A stretch of DNA of 64,000 nt from Anthostomella pinea. Lineage: Eukaryota > Ascomycota > Sordariomycetes > Xylariales > Xylariaceae. Where the stretch lies: NCBI GenBank assembly GCA_963556695.1, contig CAUWAG010000007.1:1922001-1986000 (forward strand), read 5' to 3'. The notes beneath the pieces were generated by a model. That model was given only the letters and a program-made list of their open reading frames with translations, ran no database searches and was not told the origin of the DNA. Made by a program: the position numbers and the translations under genes. This document shows positions 11,380 through 21,220 of the stretch, in pieces (positions within the stretch are counted from its first letter, which is position 1; each line of letters starts with the position of its first letter).

Positions 11380-12408
11380 TATCGTCCGCTGGAAACCGTC
11401 AAAAAATTTGACGCGTCGCGTCTCTGGAACTCATGCAGCTGAAGTGCCCCAGCACCAGCTGCCCCGGCAGTCTGGTCGAAATGATTTCTAGGCCCGTGCT
11501 TGGGGCGTGGCACGCCATGCCGTGCTTTGCTTTTCCTACCAACAAAAAGCAAAATCCCGATTGTAAGACATGTGTCCGAACTACACTGCAGGATAAGGCA
11601 TATTTGACATGTTCGTCGCTTAGCTTCTGCTCTGCTCGGGGTGCTGAGCTGAAGAATCCGCAGTAGCCCGACAGGCAGTAGCTGCAGAGGTGATAGCCCT
11701 GCTGCATGTCACAAAAACCCGAGCAACCGCAGACATCGCGGTGATTGCATGGAAAGCTCATGGTGAAATTCTGATAGAATCGAGCACTTGATTGAAAATC
11801 GAGTCATAAAGGTGCAATTGAATCGGAGTCGATTGGACAGATCGCGGCACCACGCGGGGGTAGTTGCAACTTGCAAGATAGAAGTTGAGTTGTTCCGCGA
11901 TAGCCCTATACCGGTAGGCTATCGCACTCACTCAGACGCGTCAGCTGATCCCTGCCCGTGACTCGAGCATGGGGTTGACCCGGGTCGCGATCCCGTATTG
12001 CCGCTGTCAAACCAAACGTCGACAGCGGAGGGATCGCCATTGGTGCGAATACTTGGACAGGGTCAGCAGTGGGGACAGCCATCAACCTCAAACCCAGGCC
12101 GTGGACCACGGCGATACTGCTGCGAGGTTTCGAAACCTCTCATTTGGGTACGGAGCCCTGCATCCATTCCGTACCCAATCTCCCTTCCTAGGAATCCCAC
12201 CGAATGGCACCATGTTTGCCTCTTGAGTCTTCCGGCTACCACGATGTCGAGACTCGACTCCCTCGCGGCGCCAGGCAAACATATATAATGGGCTGGACTC
12301 CGAGATGAAAATCTCATGATGGCTTGGCTTCTTTATCCCTTCTTTCAGTTTAGCGTTTCGTACCATCGCTGGTTCCGATTTTTATTCATTCAGTTCTTTC
12401 CATTCATC
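11380..12408. other. Intergenic, upstream of GH131
   Basis: A cysteine-containing open frame on minus 11399-11761 has no recognisable domain and lacks introns or a signal peptide. The right part holds the GH131 promoter. Confidence 0.4.
12281..12289 (+). promoter_or_regulatory. TATA-like box upstream of GH131 gene
   Basis: ATATATAATG lies about 120 bp before the GH131 start codon, at a plausible distance for a fungal core promoter with a 5' UTR. Position and composition are the only evidence. Confidence 0.35.
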
Positions 12409-13544
12409 ATGAAGACCTCGTCCATCATCGCCCTCACATGCAGTGAGCTGGCAGCCTGCACCGTCCTCTGGGACGGCCGCTTCAACGACATGACCACGTC
12501 GGTTGACCTGGACAACTGGTCGTGGGCGAACCAAGTCGGCGAGTACCAGTGGTACATCCACGGCGACGGCGTCACGACCGACTACGTGAACCTGTCGCCC
12601 GACTACAAGAACCCGGCCGACACGGGCTCGGAACAGGGCGTCAAGATGACGCTCGACTCGACCGCGTACTGGAACGGCCAGACCATGCGCCGCACCGAGC
12701 TGATCCCGCAGACGACCGCCGCCATCAACGCCGGCACCGTCTGGTACCACTTCAGCATGATGCGCGAGGACACCAACGCGCCCTCCGTCAACCGCGAGCA
12801 CCAGATCTGCTTCTTCGAGAGCCATTTCACCGAGATGAAAGCCGGCTGGCTGAGCGGGTCCAGCGGGACGTCTGACACGAACCTGCGCTGGATGGCGAAC
12901 AGCGTGTCGCAATGGGACACCGAGTTCACGGCCGGCGTGTGGCACAACATTGCGTATGAGATCGACTTCACCGGCGGTACTGTCGGGTTCTGGTACTCGA
13001 CCGGCGCCGATGACCTTGTGTTGACCGTCGAGCCTGTCTCCGTTTCCGCATCCAGCAATGGCGCTGATTGGCATCTGGGTGTCCTGGAGCTGCCCAGAGA
13101 CGGGTATGCGGATACGGATGAGGACCTTTACTTCTCGGGAGTCTACATTGAGAGCGGAAGCATCACAACTTCTGTTGCTGGACCAGGTGGTGAGAGTGAT
13201 TGATATTTGCTTGAGAGGATATGGTGGCTGATAGGGATCTAGGCGCTTCAAGTGGAGGAGACACATCCTCGAGCAGCACCACACAGGCTGGCACGACAGT
13301 CGGCAGTACCAGCACCCAGACCACGCTGCAAACCTCGACGACCAAGGTCTCGACAGTGACTACGACAGCCGCGCCCGCAACCGCGACGACATCGGCGACG
13401 GCACCGGCCGCGACGACTACTTCGTCAGCGTGCTCGGTGGCCCAGTATGCCCAATGTGGCGGGGCCAGTTGGACTGGCTGTGCGTCTTGCGCGTCAGGGA
13501 TGACGTGCCAGGACTTGAACGACTACTATTCCCAGTGCTTGTAG
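12409..13544 (+). CDS. Glycoside hydrolase family 131 with C-terminal CBM1
   Basis: Two exons (12409-13189, 13243-13544) give 360 residues. A short leader ([17 protein letters not shown]) precedes the GH131 domain. Family hallmarks are [104 protein letters not shown] and [21 protein letters not shown] Ser/Thr-rich linker (residues about 265-322) leads to a fungal cellulose-binding CBM1 ([19 protein letters not shown].. to NDYYSQCL) with its conserved cysteines and aromatics. GH131 enzymes are secreted beta-1,3/1,4/1,6-glucanases acting on plant or fungal glucans, and the CBM1 anchors them to cellulose. The leader is short on hydrophobic residues and contains E at position 14, so it is an atypical signal peptide. 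The gene otherwise looks intact. Confidence 0.93.
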
Positions 13545-14038
13545 TTGGGGCGCTTTGGAGCGCTTTCTTGTATATACTTCTTTCGACGGCACACATATGG
13601 CGACTTTCAGTGACGACACTGTATCTATTCATTTCACCACTACATTATTGCATCGTGTTAGCAGTTATTTATTGCCAGCCCATGCTTCACGTTGACTTCA
13701 CTTAAGCGCTAAAAAACGCAGTGTTCTTGTCCGTAACACTCAGGCACTCGGCGACAGCCCATGGCAAGGCCCTCTGAACGGTGAGCAGGGCACTTAGGTA
13801 ACACTGCGGTGGAGTTGTCCGGTATTTCCAGCTGCAGTAATATCGAATCTATCCAACAGCAGCTGAAGGCCTTCTCTTGTTACATGTATATCTGTGTCGT
13901 CCTTCCATCAATCCACGCGCATCCAGTCATGTGAAGACCAGAGAAACACATCTTGAACCATCCGAACACCGACCCGTGCTTTCCCAGATGTGTTGAAACG
14001 AGAACAGCGCAAGTTCAGCCCCTACAGGTCCCCAAAAT
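13545..14038. other. Intergenic, no gene seen
   Basis: 3' flank of GH131; no open frame or repeat of note. Confidence 0.4.
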
Positions 14039-14590
14039 CTACCTGGATGCTATCATATGCTTGTCAGACGTGATCCTGAGCCTGAAAGCATGGTCAACAT
14101 GATGGTACACGACCTCGGGCTCATCTCCGGTTAGGTCCTCCATACAACCAATGATATAGTTGTTAAAGATCTCCATCGTCTGCTTAGCGTCCTGGGAAGC
14201 CGAATACTGAGGGAACATCCGGCTGGTGGCCCAGGACCCCGGGTCCATAGCGACCACCTCAGCCTTGAACGACTTTAGTCCTTTATCCTTGGCCGCCTCT
14301 ACCATATCGCTGAACTCCTCCCACTTCTCACTAGGCTTATAGGCCGCAATGTACAGCAAGACTCGATCGCCACGCGCTTTTTGGTCTTCTTCGTCGCCGC
14401 TGTCGTACTCGCCTACGATGGCGACGCCGGCACAGTTCGCAGGCCCGAAGTCTCGAGCACGTCCTCGTCGTATCCAAGAGCCATGCCGCCCATTGGGACC
14501 GTGATGGAAGCTCGGCGCTGGATGTCGGACACGCTGAGCTGTGTTGCGCAGTCCTGTGCGATGCGCCTCAGTAGCGTGTCCACAGTAGCC
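14039..14590 (-). pseudogene. Hypothetical protein fragment with frameshift
   Basis: Minus-strand coding-like sequence runs DTLLRRIAQDCATQLSVSD, then RRASITVPMGGMALGYDEDV. It changes frame by one base near 14455 into FGPANCAGVAIVGEYDSGD and continues through LLYIAAYKPSEKWEEFSDMV and DAKQTMEIFNNYIIGCMEDL to a stop at 14039. The family is not recognised. There is no credible start codon at its right end, where the hAT fragment begins, so it may be the tail of a gene cut by that insertion. Confidence 0.45.
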
Positions 14591-14616
14591 TACGTGCCAT
14601 TCAACAGTCCCATTTT

Positions 14617-15268
14617 AACGTGGCTGCCCTGCCCCCACCAAAACTTCGGCGGCTTAACCTATCCTAAGGGCTGAATTTTTACATGCTGCTACTTTCACCA
14701 CGTCATTCAAAATGGCAGATTCCGACCCTTTTGAAGAGCACGCCTTTCAAGACGCCGGCTCTTCTCAAAGCACCCGTGTCTCAACACCCGCTCCTGCTAC
14801 GCCATCAGCTCCCGATTCCGCCGATTCTACAATTGCTGCCCTGTGTTTAGGAGAAGAATCACACCTTTTCCGTGACAGGCCAGGCTGGGTTTTCTCTGAT
14901 CGTAAGCGAGAGATTCGCTCCTAGGGATGGCAATTCGGCTACGATATCAAGAAGCTGGAAACCGGCGACCAGAAATGGGTCTGCAAGGCGTGTATCAAGA
15001 AGAAAGACCCCCAGCCAGCCTCTTACGCTGCAGCCGGCATCCAGAATGTATTGGACCATCTATTCAGCAAGCATCACATTCGCGCGCCCTTAGGAGAGAC
15101 CAAATCAGCCGCCGAAAAGAAATCAGATAAATCCGGTGTCAATAAAGGGCCTAGCGTCGCTAGCCAGCTGCGGTTGAACCTGTCCAACACCAGGGAACAG
15201 TCCATTGCCAACGCCTTAATTCAAGTATTCGATCCAAAGCACTTCCAGCGACTTCTTGTGGAATGGAT
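14617..15268 (+). mobile_element. hAT transposase N-terminal fragment
   Basis: From ATG 14712 the frame reads DPFEEHAFQDAGSS..ADSTIAALCLGEESHLFRD, then RPGWVFSDRKREIRS, the N-terminus of fungal hAT transposases. It meets TAG at 14922-14924, which fits a TGG-to-TAG change, since family members have W there. It continues as GWQFGYDIKKLETGDQKWVC, KACIKKKDP and DHLFSKHHI (the BED-type CxxC..H..H zinc finger) and then QRLLVEWI, where it stops at about 15268. A possible terminal sequence CAGTCCCATTTTAACG lies at 14617. The DDE catalytic core is absent. The right border falls directly on the PARP-like gene. Confidence 0.8.
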
Positions 15269-16362
15269 AAAGACGATGTACTCGCGCCCGCCGTTGTCGA
15301 CGTGCGAGTCGGCGTCCTCGTACGGCTCCGACTGCGTGCGCCAGTCGTCGTCCCTGAAGATCTGCGCCGCGCGCCCCATCAGCGTCGCGCACACGATCAG
15401 CTTCACCCCGAAGAACTCGTTGGGCTTCGTCGCGCGGCAGTTGCTGTCCGTGTAGCTGAGCGAGAAGTCCGCGCTGGGCGAGCTGTAGATGCCGCGCCCG
15501 TACGTCGAGCCGCAGCGCACGGCGTGATCGGCGCCCGTGCTGGGGTCTTTATGGCCTGGTTTGAGGAAGTCGTGCTGGACTATCGAGGGCACGTATTGCC
15601 GCTGCGTGCCGTGGAATGTGATTTTAGGCTTCACGAGGTAGTCGACGAGGTCTTCCTTTCGCGGCAGGTCGTGGGGTGCGTGCGCATGAGCTTACTCCTC
15701 AGCTTCTCCTGCTTGCGACGGAAGGCCGTCGCAAGGTCGGTACTCACGACCTCCTCTACATGTAATATCCGATAGGAAGAAGGTATCTTGGTGGTGATCT
15801 CCTGCGGCGTCTTCTGGAGGAACTGGTAGGCGATCCCACCGGTCGTCATCGCCAGGTTTGCCATGGGTTGCTTCATCTCGAAGGGGAGCACTGGTTCAGT
15901 GGCGGCAGTGGCGGCAGTGGCGGCAGGATTGAAGAGGGCCTGTTTCTGCCGCCATGCCTCTACGTACTTCGCCGTCTCGCGCGCAAGCTCGGGAACTACC
16001 ATCGTTGGCTCGAATATGCCGAAGTCGCATTCGTCCTCGCGGTTCTGCCATCTTGAGATATTGTTGGTAGCATCAGAGTCCTCTGCGATCTGGCGCAGCT
16101 GAGCGCGAAGCTCAATGATGAATATCCTTGAGAGTGCATGGTTGTCCACGCTCCATGTGATTGATGTGACCGGATATGACAGTCCCTTAGTGATGCGCAA
16201 ATCCAGCTCCTCGTAGCTCAAGTTGAATTCCTGGTTGAGGGATTGTGATTGTGCTTCGTCCTTGCCCAAGAAGCCCGCCTCGATGAGTGCATCGGTCTCA
16301 ACGTCGCGCAGGAAGGACAGCTGGATTAGATCGTCCTCGCTCAGATAGGGAGAATCAGGCAT
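15269..16362 (-). pseudogene. PARP-type ADP-ribosyltransferase, truncated and frameshifted
   Basis: The start at 16362 opens MPDSPYLSEDDLIQLSFLRD. The N-terminal ~200 residues (YEELDLRITKGLSYPV..RETAKYVEAWRQKQALF) resemble the extension found on fungal PARP-like proteins; a UBC/RWD-like fold is possible but not proven. The catalytic domain follows in a frame changed by one base near 15675: YLVKPKITFHGTQRQYV carries the catalytic-triad His, and CGSTYGRGIYSSPSADFSLS carries the Tyr and SLSYT. REYIVF comes last. Coding similarity ends just after REYIVF at about 15269, exactly where the hAT fragment begins, so the usual C-terminal strand is missing. A GGCGGCAGT triplet-unit repeat (15900-15930) encodes a run of Ala and Thr. 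The gene is read as dead: a frame change plus a lost C-terminus. Confidence 0.75.
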
Positions 16363-18202
16363 CTTTGCTGAAATACCAGGGGAGACTCGAGCAGATGTTC
16401 AATGCAAGATCTTCGAAGCGTGACTGAACTTGCAGGTGAGACTTCGAGTAGATGTTAAATGCAAGATGAAATGAGAAAATGGATAATGATAAGCCAGAAA
16501 AGATGAGTTTCCGAGGTTGGATTGATTATGAGATTGGGATGTCTCTAGGTTCAAGATTTGTGTGTTGGTGTGTGCTAAACCGATTTACGTTGGTGTCACC
16601 GTGCTAGGTGACTCATACGGTGAGCGAACGTAGCCGTTAGCTAAACTTAAATACAACCGTATACCCTTTGTAGTGCGAGATTGGTAAAACAATCTCATTA
16701 AGTTTGAGACAAAGGGAACCACTATACAATTTTCGCTTGTAAGGCTAAAACATAGGCCTCGAGGGGTGGTACTAGAAAGGGTATACGCCTTGAACAAGGC
16801 TTTGTGGCGCACTAAGGTTTAGTATCACTAGTAAAGGTTTCGCACTACAATAAATCTGTATAGTCCAGTTTGACAAGAACAGCAATCGGAAAGGGTTCTC
16901 TTATCTCCAATAAGTACACGTCTTGACTTGCCGTACTTCTGTTGTTGAGACGCGATCCACCCTAGCGGCCTGGAGTGGTTCATCCATGTCGTCAGCCCGG
17001 CAGCGCGGTGGCTATGTCGGACGGCTTCCTTCAACGGGCCGTGTTGAAGCCATTCAACAACAAGTCTAGTATGAATCTAATTAGTTAGATGTCCGCTATT
17101 TCGTTGCCTACAAGTGGAAAGTGGCTGCCTGGGCATTAGTTGCCATACAACGTTATACCCCAGGCACCACTGTCGCATCTGGAAGGCCAAAATAAGTCTT
17201 CTTGCGCCAGATAGTTATTCTAACCATCTTGCATCTTCCATGTCTACTAATTTCTCGTGGCGACCTAAGACAGGCAGTGGCCGCCATGTGTTCGGAGGGC
17301 ACAAGTTGTCTTTCCGTATCGCATAACTTGTTATGGACATTGGATCGAGCATTTCGGAATAAGTTACCTGAGATTATCAGGGAAGGGTCTTGCACATTGA
17401 CTGTCTGCACAGTTGGAGACGGGTAGATAGGAGAATCTTAAATATACGCTCCAGAGACTTATTTCGCCTCCCGAGGATGGAAGACCCTGCCATGCGCCCG
17501 GTTCTTTAACTGAGACAGCCCCCGTCTTTGCCCATCACCACCACCATCACTCTGAAGCATTCAACACTTCCTTCAGGTCCTTCCAAAGACAACAAGTGGA
17601 AGTCTCGTTTAAAGGCTTGGCTCAGGGCTGCTGCCTGCCTTGCGACCCCTTGGCAAGGGGCCTTTGCGAGCTGAAATGGTGAGACCCGCTAAACTGAAAA
17701 GTTCGGAGAAGCCCACTCCCGATGTGACATGTCAATGATGACATGTAACTAAAATACTCACCGCCACGCTGCCATTGAGGTTTAGACCGCGAAAGCAGAG
17801 GCAAATATTTTCCGTTCTGTTTTGTATCTTTCATGGTGTGATACTGTATCAAGAACAGCGTAGCTAGGTTGATGACCTTGCACCCCATGAGTGTCATGTA
17901 TATCATTATGGTAGCCGTCAACGCCCGTTTACGATTTGCACCCAACCCCCTACCGGTACTTACTAATACCAAGCGGCTGGGCGCACCGGGCGCTCGGTTG
18001 GTGCCATGGGGTATGCATTAGCGTAGGTACGACCTCAGCTGCCTGGAGCGGGACCGCCGGGAGCCGGGAGGTCTTGGTGGTCAGCACGGAATCTTCGAAC
18101 CAAAACAATGCTGACTGGGCTTCTCCCGCCGTAACTTGATCGTTGCCATAGTCTCGTAGCACATTATCATATCATCATTGGTTCTGGGGGACCATCGATA
18201 AC
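16363..18202. other. 1.8-kb intergenic region, no gene recognised
   Basis: The left half is AT-rich with no convincing frame. A short palindrome (TGTTGAA..TTCAACA) lies at about 17041. An antisense frame at 17622-17972 has hydrophobic residues but no family character. Possible remnants of mobile DNA cannot be assigned. Confidence 0.4.
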
Positions 18203-19923
18203 ATGCTTTTCTCAGTCTGGTGTCTCATCGCAGGGCTGGCTACGGCCCTGGCTCATGAGGGTACCAAGTCGCATCCTATCGTCGACCTTGCCCAGCGAGG
18301 AATCCGGTCGGATCGCCTGGACAGCCTCCAGCTGGGCGCAAGTGAAGACGACGCTGCGTGTTATTGCGCTCTTGCGGTATGGTCGTGCTCCATCATTATA
18401 GCCCAATTCGAAAGCTTACTCTTACGCTCAAATAGTGCGACACACTGACGGGCACCTTTGGCCCAGAGCAAGTGGACGTCTTTGGCGAGCAAGCCTACGA
18501 CGCCGGTCTCGCCAGGTTCTGGTCGGTGCAGCAGGCACAGGAGACCAAGCCGCGCTGCTTTTTCCATCCGCTCAATGCCCAGGAGGTCTCCGTCGCAGTC
18601 TTGTTGTCCCGTGCGACGCAGTGCCCATTCGCGGTGAGGGGCGCTGGTCATGCGGCCTTCAAGGGGGCGTCCAATAGTGATGGTGGCCTCACCATCGACT
18701 TCATCAATATGAGGCACGTCGTTCCGAGTGCGGACAGGAAGTCTGTGGCGCTCAGCCCAGGAAACACCTGGCATGATGTGTATACCGCGCTTGAGAAGGT
18801 CAACTTGACCATGGTGGGTGGACGAGTGGCATCTGTCGGCGTTGGGGGGCTTATCCTAGGCGGTATGACTCGCACTTCAACATGCACCAATCGTGATCGA
18901 TGACTGACACGTTATGCAGGTGGCATATCTTTCTTCAGCGGACAGCATGGCTGGGCATGCGACAACATTGTCAACTACGAGGTCGTAGTCGCGTCGGGTG
19001 AGATCCTGGAGGTCAACGCCGTTACTGAGCCCGATCTCTACTGGGCTCTCCGTGCTGGTGGCGGGAACTTTGGTATTGTCACGCAGTTCGTCGCAAACTC
19101 ATTCGAGCAGGGACTTATGTGGGGAGGAGACAGAGCATGGGAAATGCACAGCACCAAGGCCGCTCTAATAAATGCCATGATCGGATACGTCGAGAACTAT
19201 GACCCAAAGGCGGCAATCATCGTGTCATTCGCCTACGCCCAGGCTTATAACATGTGGGTATCCGTCACCAACCTCGTCTATTCAGATCCCCAACCCGCGG
19301 AGGGTCACCCAGCCGTGTTTGATGACTTCTTCGCCATCGAGAACGCGTTCCAGAACACGCCGCGGACGACTTCACATTCTGACTTGACCAACGATCTCGA
19401 GATCATGAGTCCATGGGGGGCTCGTGAGAGTTACTGGATGGTCACCACCCACGTCGACAAGCAGCTAGCCTCGGACATCATCGACATCTTCCAAGAGGAG
19501 GTCGCCCCGCTAACAAACTTCACCGACTTCGTGCCCGCCATGTCATTTCAAATCATCAGCGTCGCGCAGCGTAAAGCCATGTTGCGAAATGGCGGTAACG
19601 CGATGGGTATCGGGGGAGGCGACAAGCCGCTTCTGATCACCAACATCTCTGCCCGGTGGGCTCTGAAATCGGATGACACGGCCGTGCTGACGGCTTACCA
19701 CAACTTTGTGACTCGAGTAGAGGAGAAGTCTCGGGCGCGCAACTTGTTTCACCCGTTCCTGTACATGAACTACGCCAGTCAGTGGCAAGATCCCATTGCA
19801 AGCTACGGCGCCGAGAACAAGGCGAGGCTACTGGAAGTCTCCAAGAAGTATGATCCTGAAGGTGTGTTCCAGAAGCTTCATCCGGGGTATTTCAAGCTGG
19901 CGGGTGCGCCTCTCAAATGGTAG
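18203..19923 (+). CDS. Secreted FAD-linked oxidoreductase (PCMH-type, berberine-bridge-like)
   Basis: Three exons (18203-18376, 18436-18862, 18920-19923) give 534 residues; both introns have clean GT..AG borders. The signal peptide is MLFSVWCLIAGLATALA. The PCMH FAD-binding domain shows CPFAVRGAGHAAFKGASN with the histidine expected for 8-alpha-histidyl FAD attachment. SVGVGGLILGGGISFFSG, HGWACDNIVNYEVVVASGE and LYWALRAGGGNFGIVTQF follow. The C-terminal BBE-like segment is present (YASQWQDPIASYG, KYDPEGVFQKLHPGYFKL). The second covalent cysteine of plant berberine-bridge enzymes is not at its usual place. Such enzymes oxidise sugars, alcohols or secondary metabolites with O2 and release H2O2. 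No intact biosynthetic partner is nearby. The gene is complete. Confidence 0.9.
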
Positions 19924-20084
19924 CACATTGACGACGTTGCGGGAACATGTCGTACATATACTACTCTGGATACTTGTTTCGATTTTCCCGATTGTATATA
20001 TGCTCAGGTCAGTACATGTGCAGAAAGACTGTCGTGCTACTTCTAGTTCAGTGTATGTACACGATAAGGAAGATGGAATACTCC

Positions 20085-20500
20085 AAACCTCCACATTCTC
20101 ATAAGCACCCATTACGGCACCAAGGCCCTTCTCGGCAGCATCGCACTCCCTTTCAAGAATATGCAGAACCCTGCGCCGATAGGGTTTGTGCTACGGCGCA
20201 GGGATAGTCATGAAACCAGTCACAATAGTCATCTGATCAACGTCACCGTCCTCAGCAGGCTTTACATCAAAAGCCCAAAGCAACATCCCATCAACAGCCA
20301 GGTTGTTGGGAATTAATGGCTGTCGCGGCGCTGGCCGTGTTGAGCACCGCGATGGCGCCCTGAAATCTCGCCCATGGGTCCCAGCAGAGGAGTGGTCTGT
20401 CAAGCGGCGAAGTATGCATGCCGCTTATGATGGGGAGCTTGAGGCGGACTGGGTGGTACGGGGCTTTCTTCTTCGTGTTGCGAACTACGCGGCGATTAGA
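20085..20500 (-). pseudogene. Cytochrome P450 C-terminal relic
   Basis: Minus-strand sequence contains MLLWAFDVKPAEDGDVDQM followed by TIVTGFMTIPAP, the pattern of the last strands of fungal P450s after the heme loop. The next part (RRRVLHILERECDAAEKG) looks like their C-terminal helix but lies beyond a TAG. The heme-binding cysteine region upstream is too degraded to read. There is no N-terminal P450 sequence. It is a short relic. Confidence 0.5.
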
Positions 20501-21220
20501 CAATCGAATAAGTTAACACGGCGAGTTAGGATGCTGAGAAATCCCCCGTTCTGGTCAGCAACTTTAACGGGTTCAGGACTTTTATGGTATAGCGGACGTT
20601 TACTACTACGATTACCCTTGAAGCTGGTAACGAGGCGTTGAGATTTGGATTATCTTCTCTATCTCGTACATTTTCTCCACCTGACCAACCACTGTGGTCT
20701 CGCAACAACGTAGCAATACTACCCTGCCTACCATACCGCCTCTCCATACATTCGGCCACTGAGACAGATATAGGGACTCCTCTGTGTCTGAAATGCTGAC
20801 AAGTGCAGCGATATTTCCTCTGGGAACTCGAATACTTGGGTCTCCTTTCTCTAGACTTCACTCCTTAGACTTTAGGTGCCCCATATGGCATGCATCGCAA
20901 ACCCAGGCTGGTGGAGATCTATTCTAACATAACTCGGTTGAACATCACCATATTCACCATAATCCAACTACAAGCTGGCCTCAAAGGGCGGAAACGGCGG
21001 CAAAGGCCACCTCTGGATAGAGAAACATCCCTTCAAAAGGCGGTATTGCTCGTATGGCCACCGAAACTATCTTCCACCAGTGTGTCAACCTTGCCCTGTG
21101 GCTTCTGTCAGAACACGTTCGACGCATCTGACACATCTCCACAAGACGAAAGCGTCCTCCACATGCCGATGTCAGGTGATCGTTGGGGCGTCGTTTTCGC
21201 AATGGAAAAAGGGGTTGCGG
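20501..21220. other. Intergenic, no gene seen
   Basis: Short open frames only. No repeat or RNA gene is recognised. Confidence 0.4.

Noticed and set aside
12382..13284. 300-codon open frame antisense to the GH131 gene
   Set aside because: It mirrors the GC-rich third codon positions of the GH131 exon; low-complexity Val/Arg/Gly content and no domain. The plus-strand enzyme explains the open frame.
15263..15775. 170-codon plus-strand frame over the PARP domain
   Set aside because: Valine/arginine-rich shadow of the minus-strand PARP sequence, which carries the real motifs.
17041..17060. Possible LTR start (TGTTGAA palindrome)
   Set aside because: No matching second copy, no end sequence and no target duplication could be found in the window.
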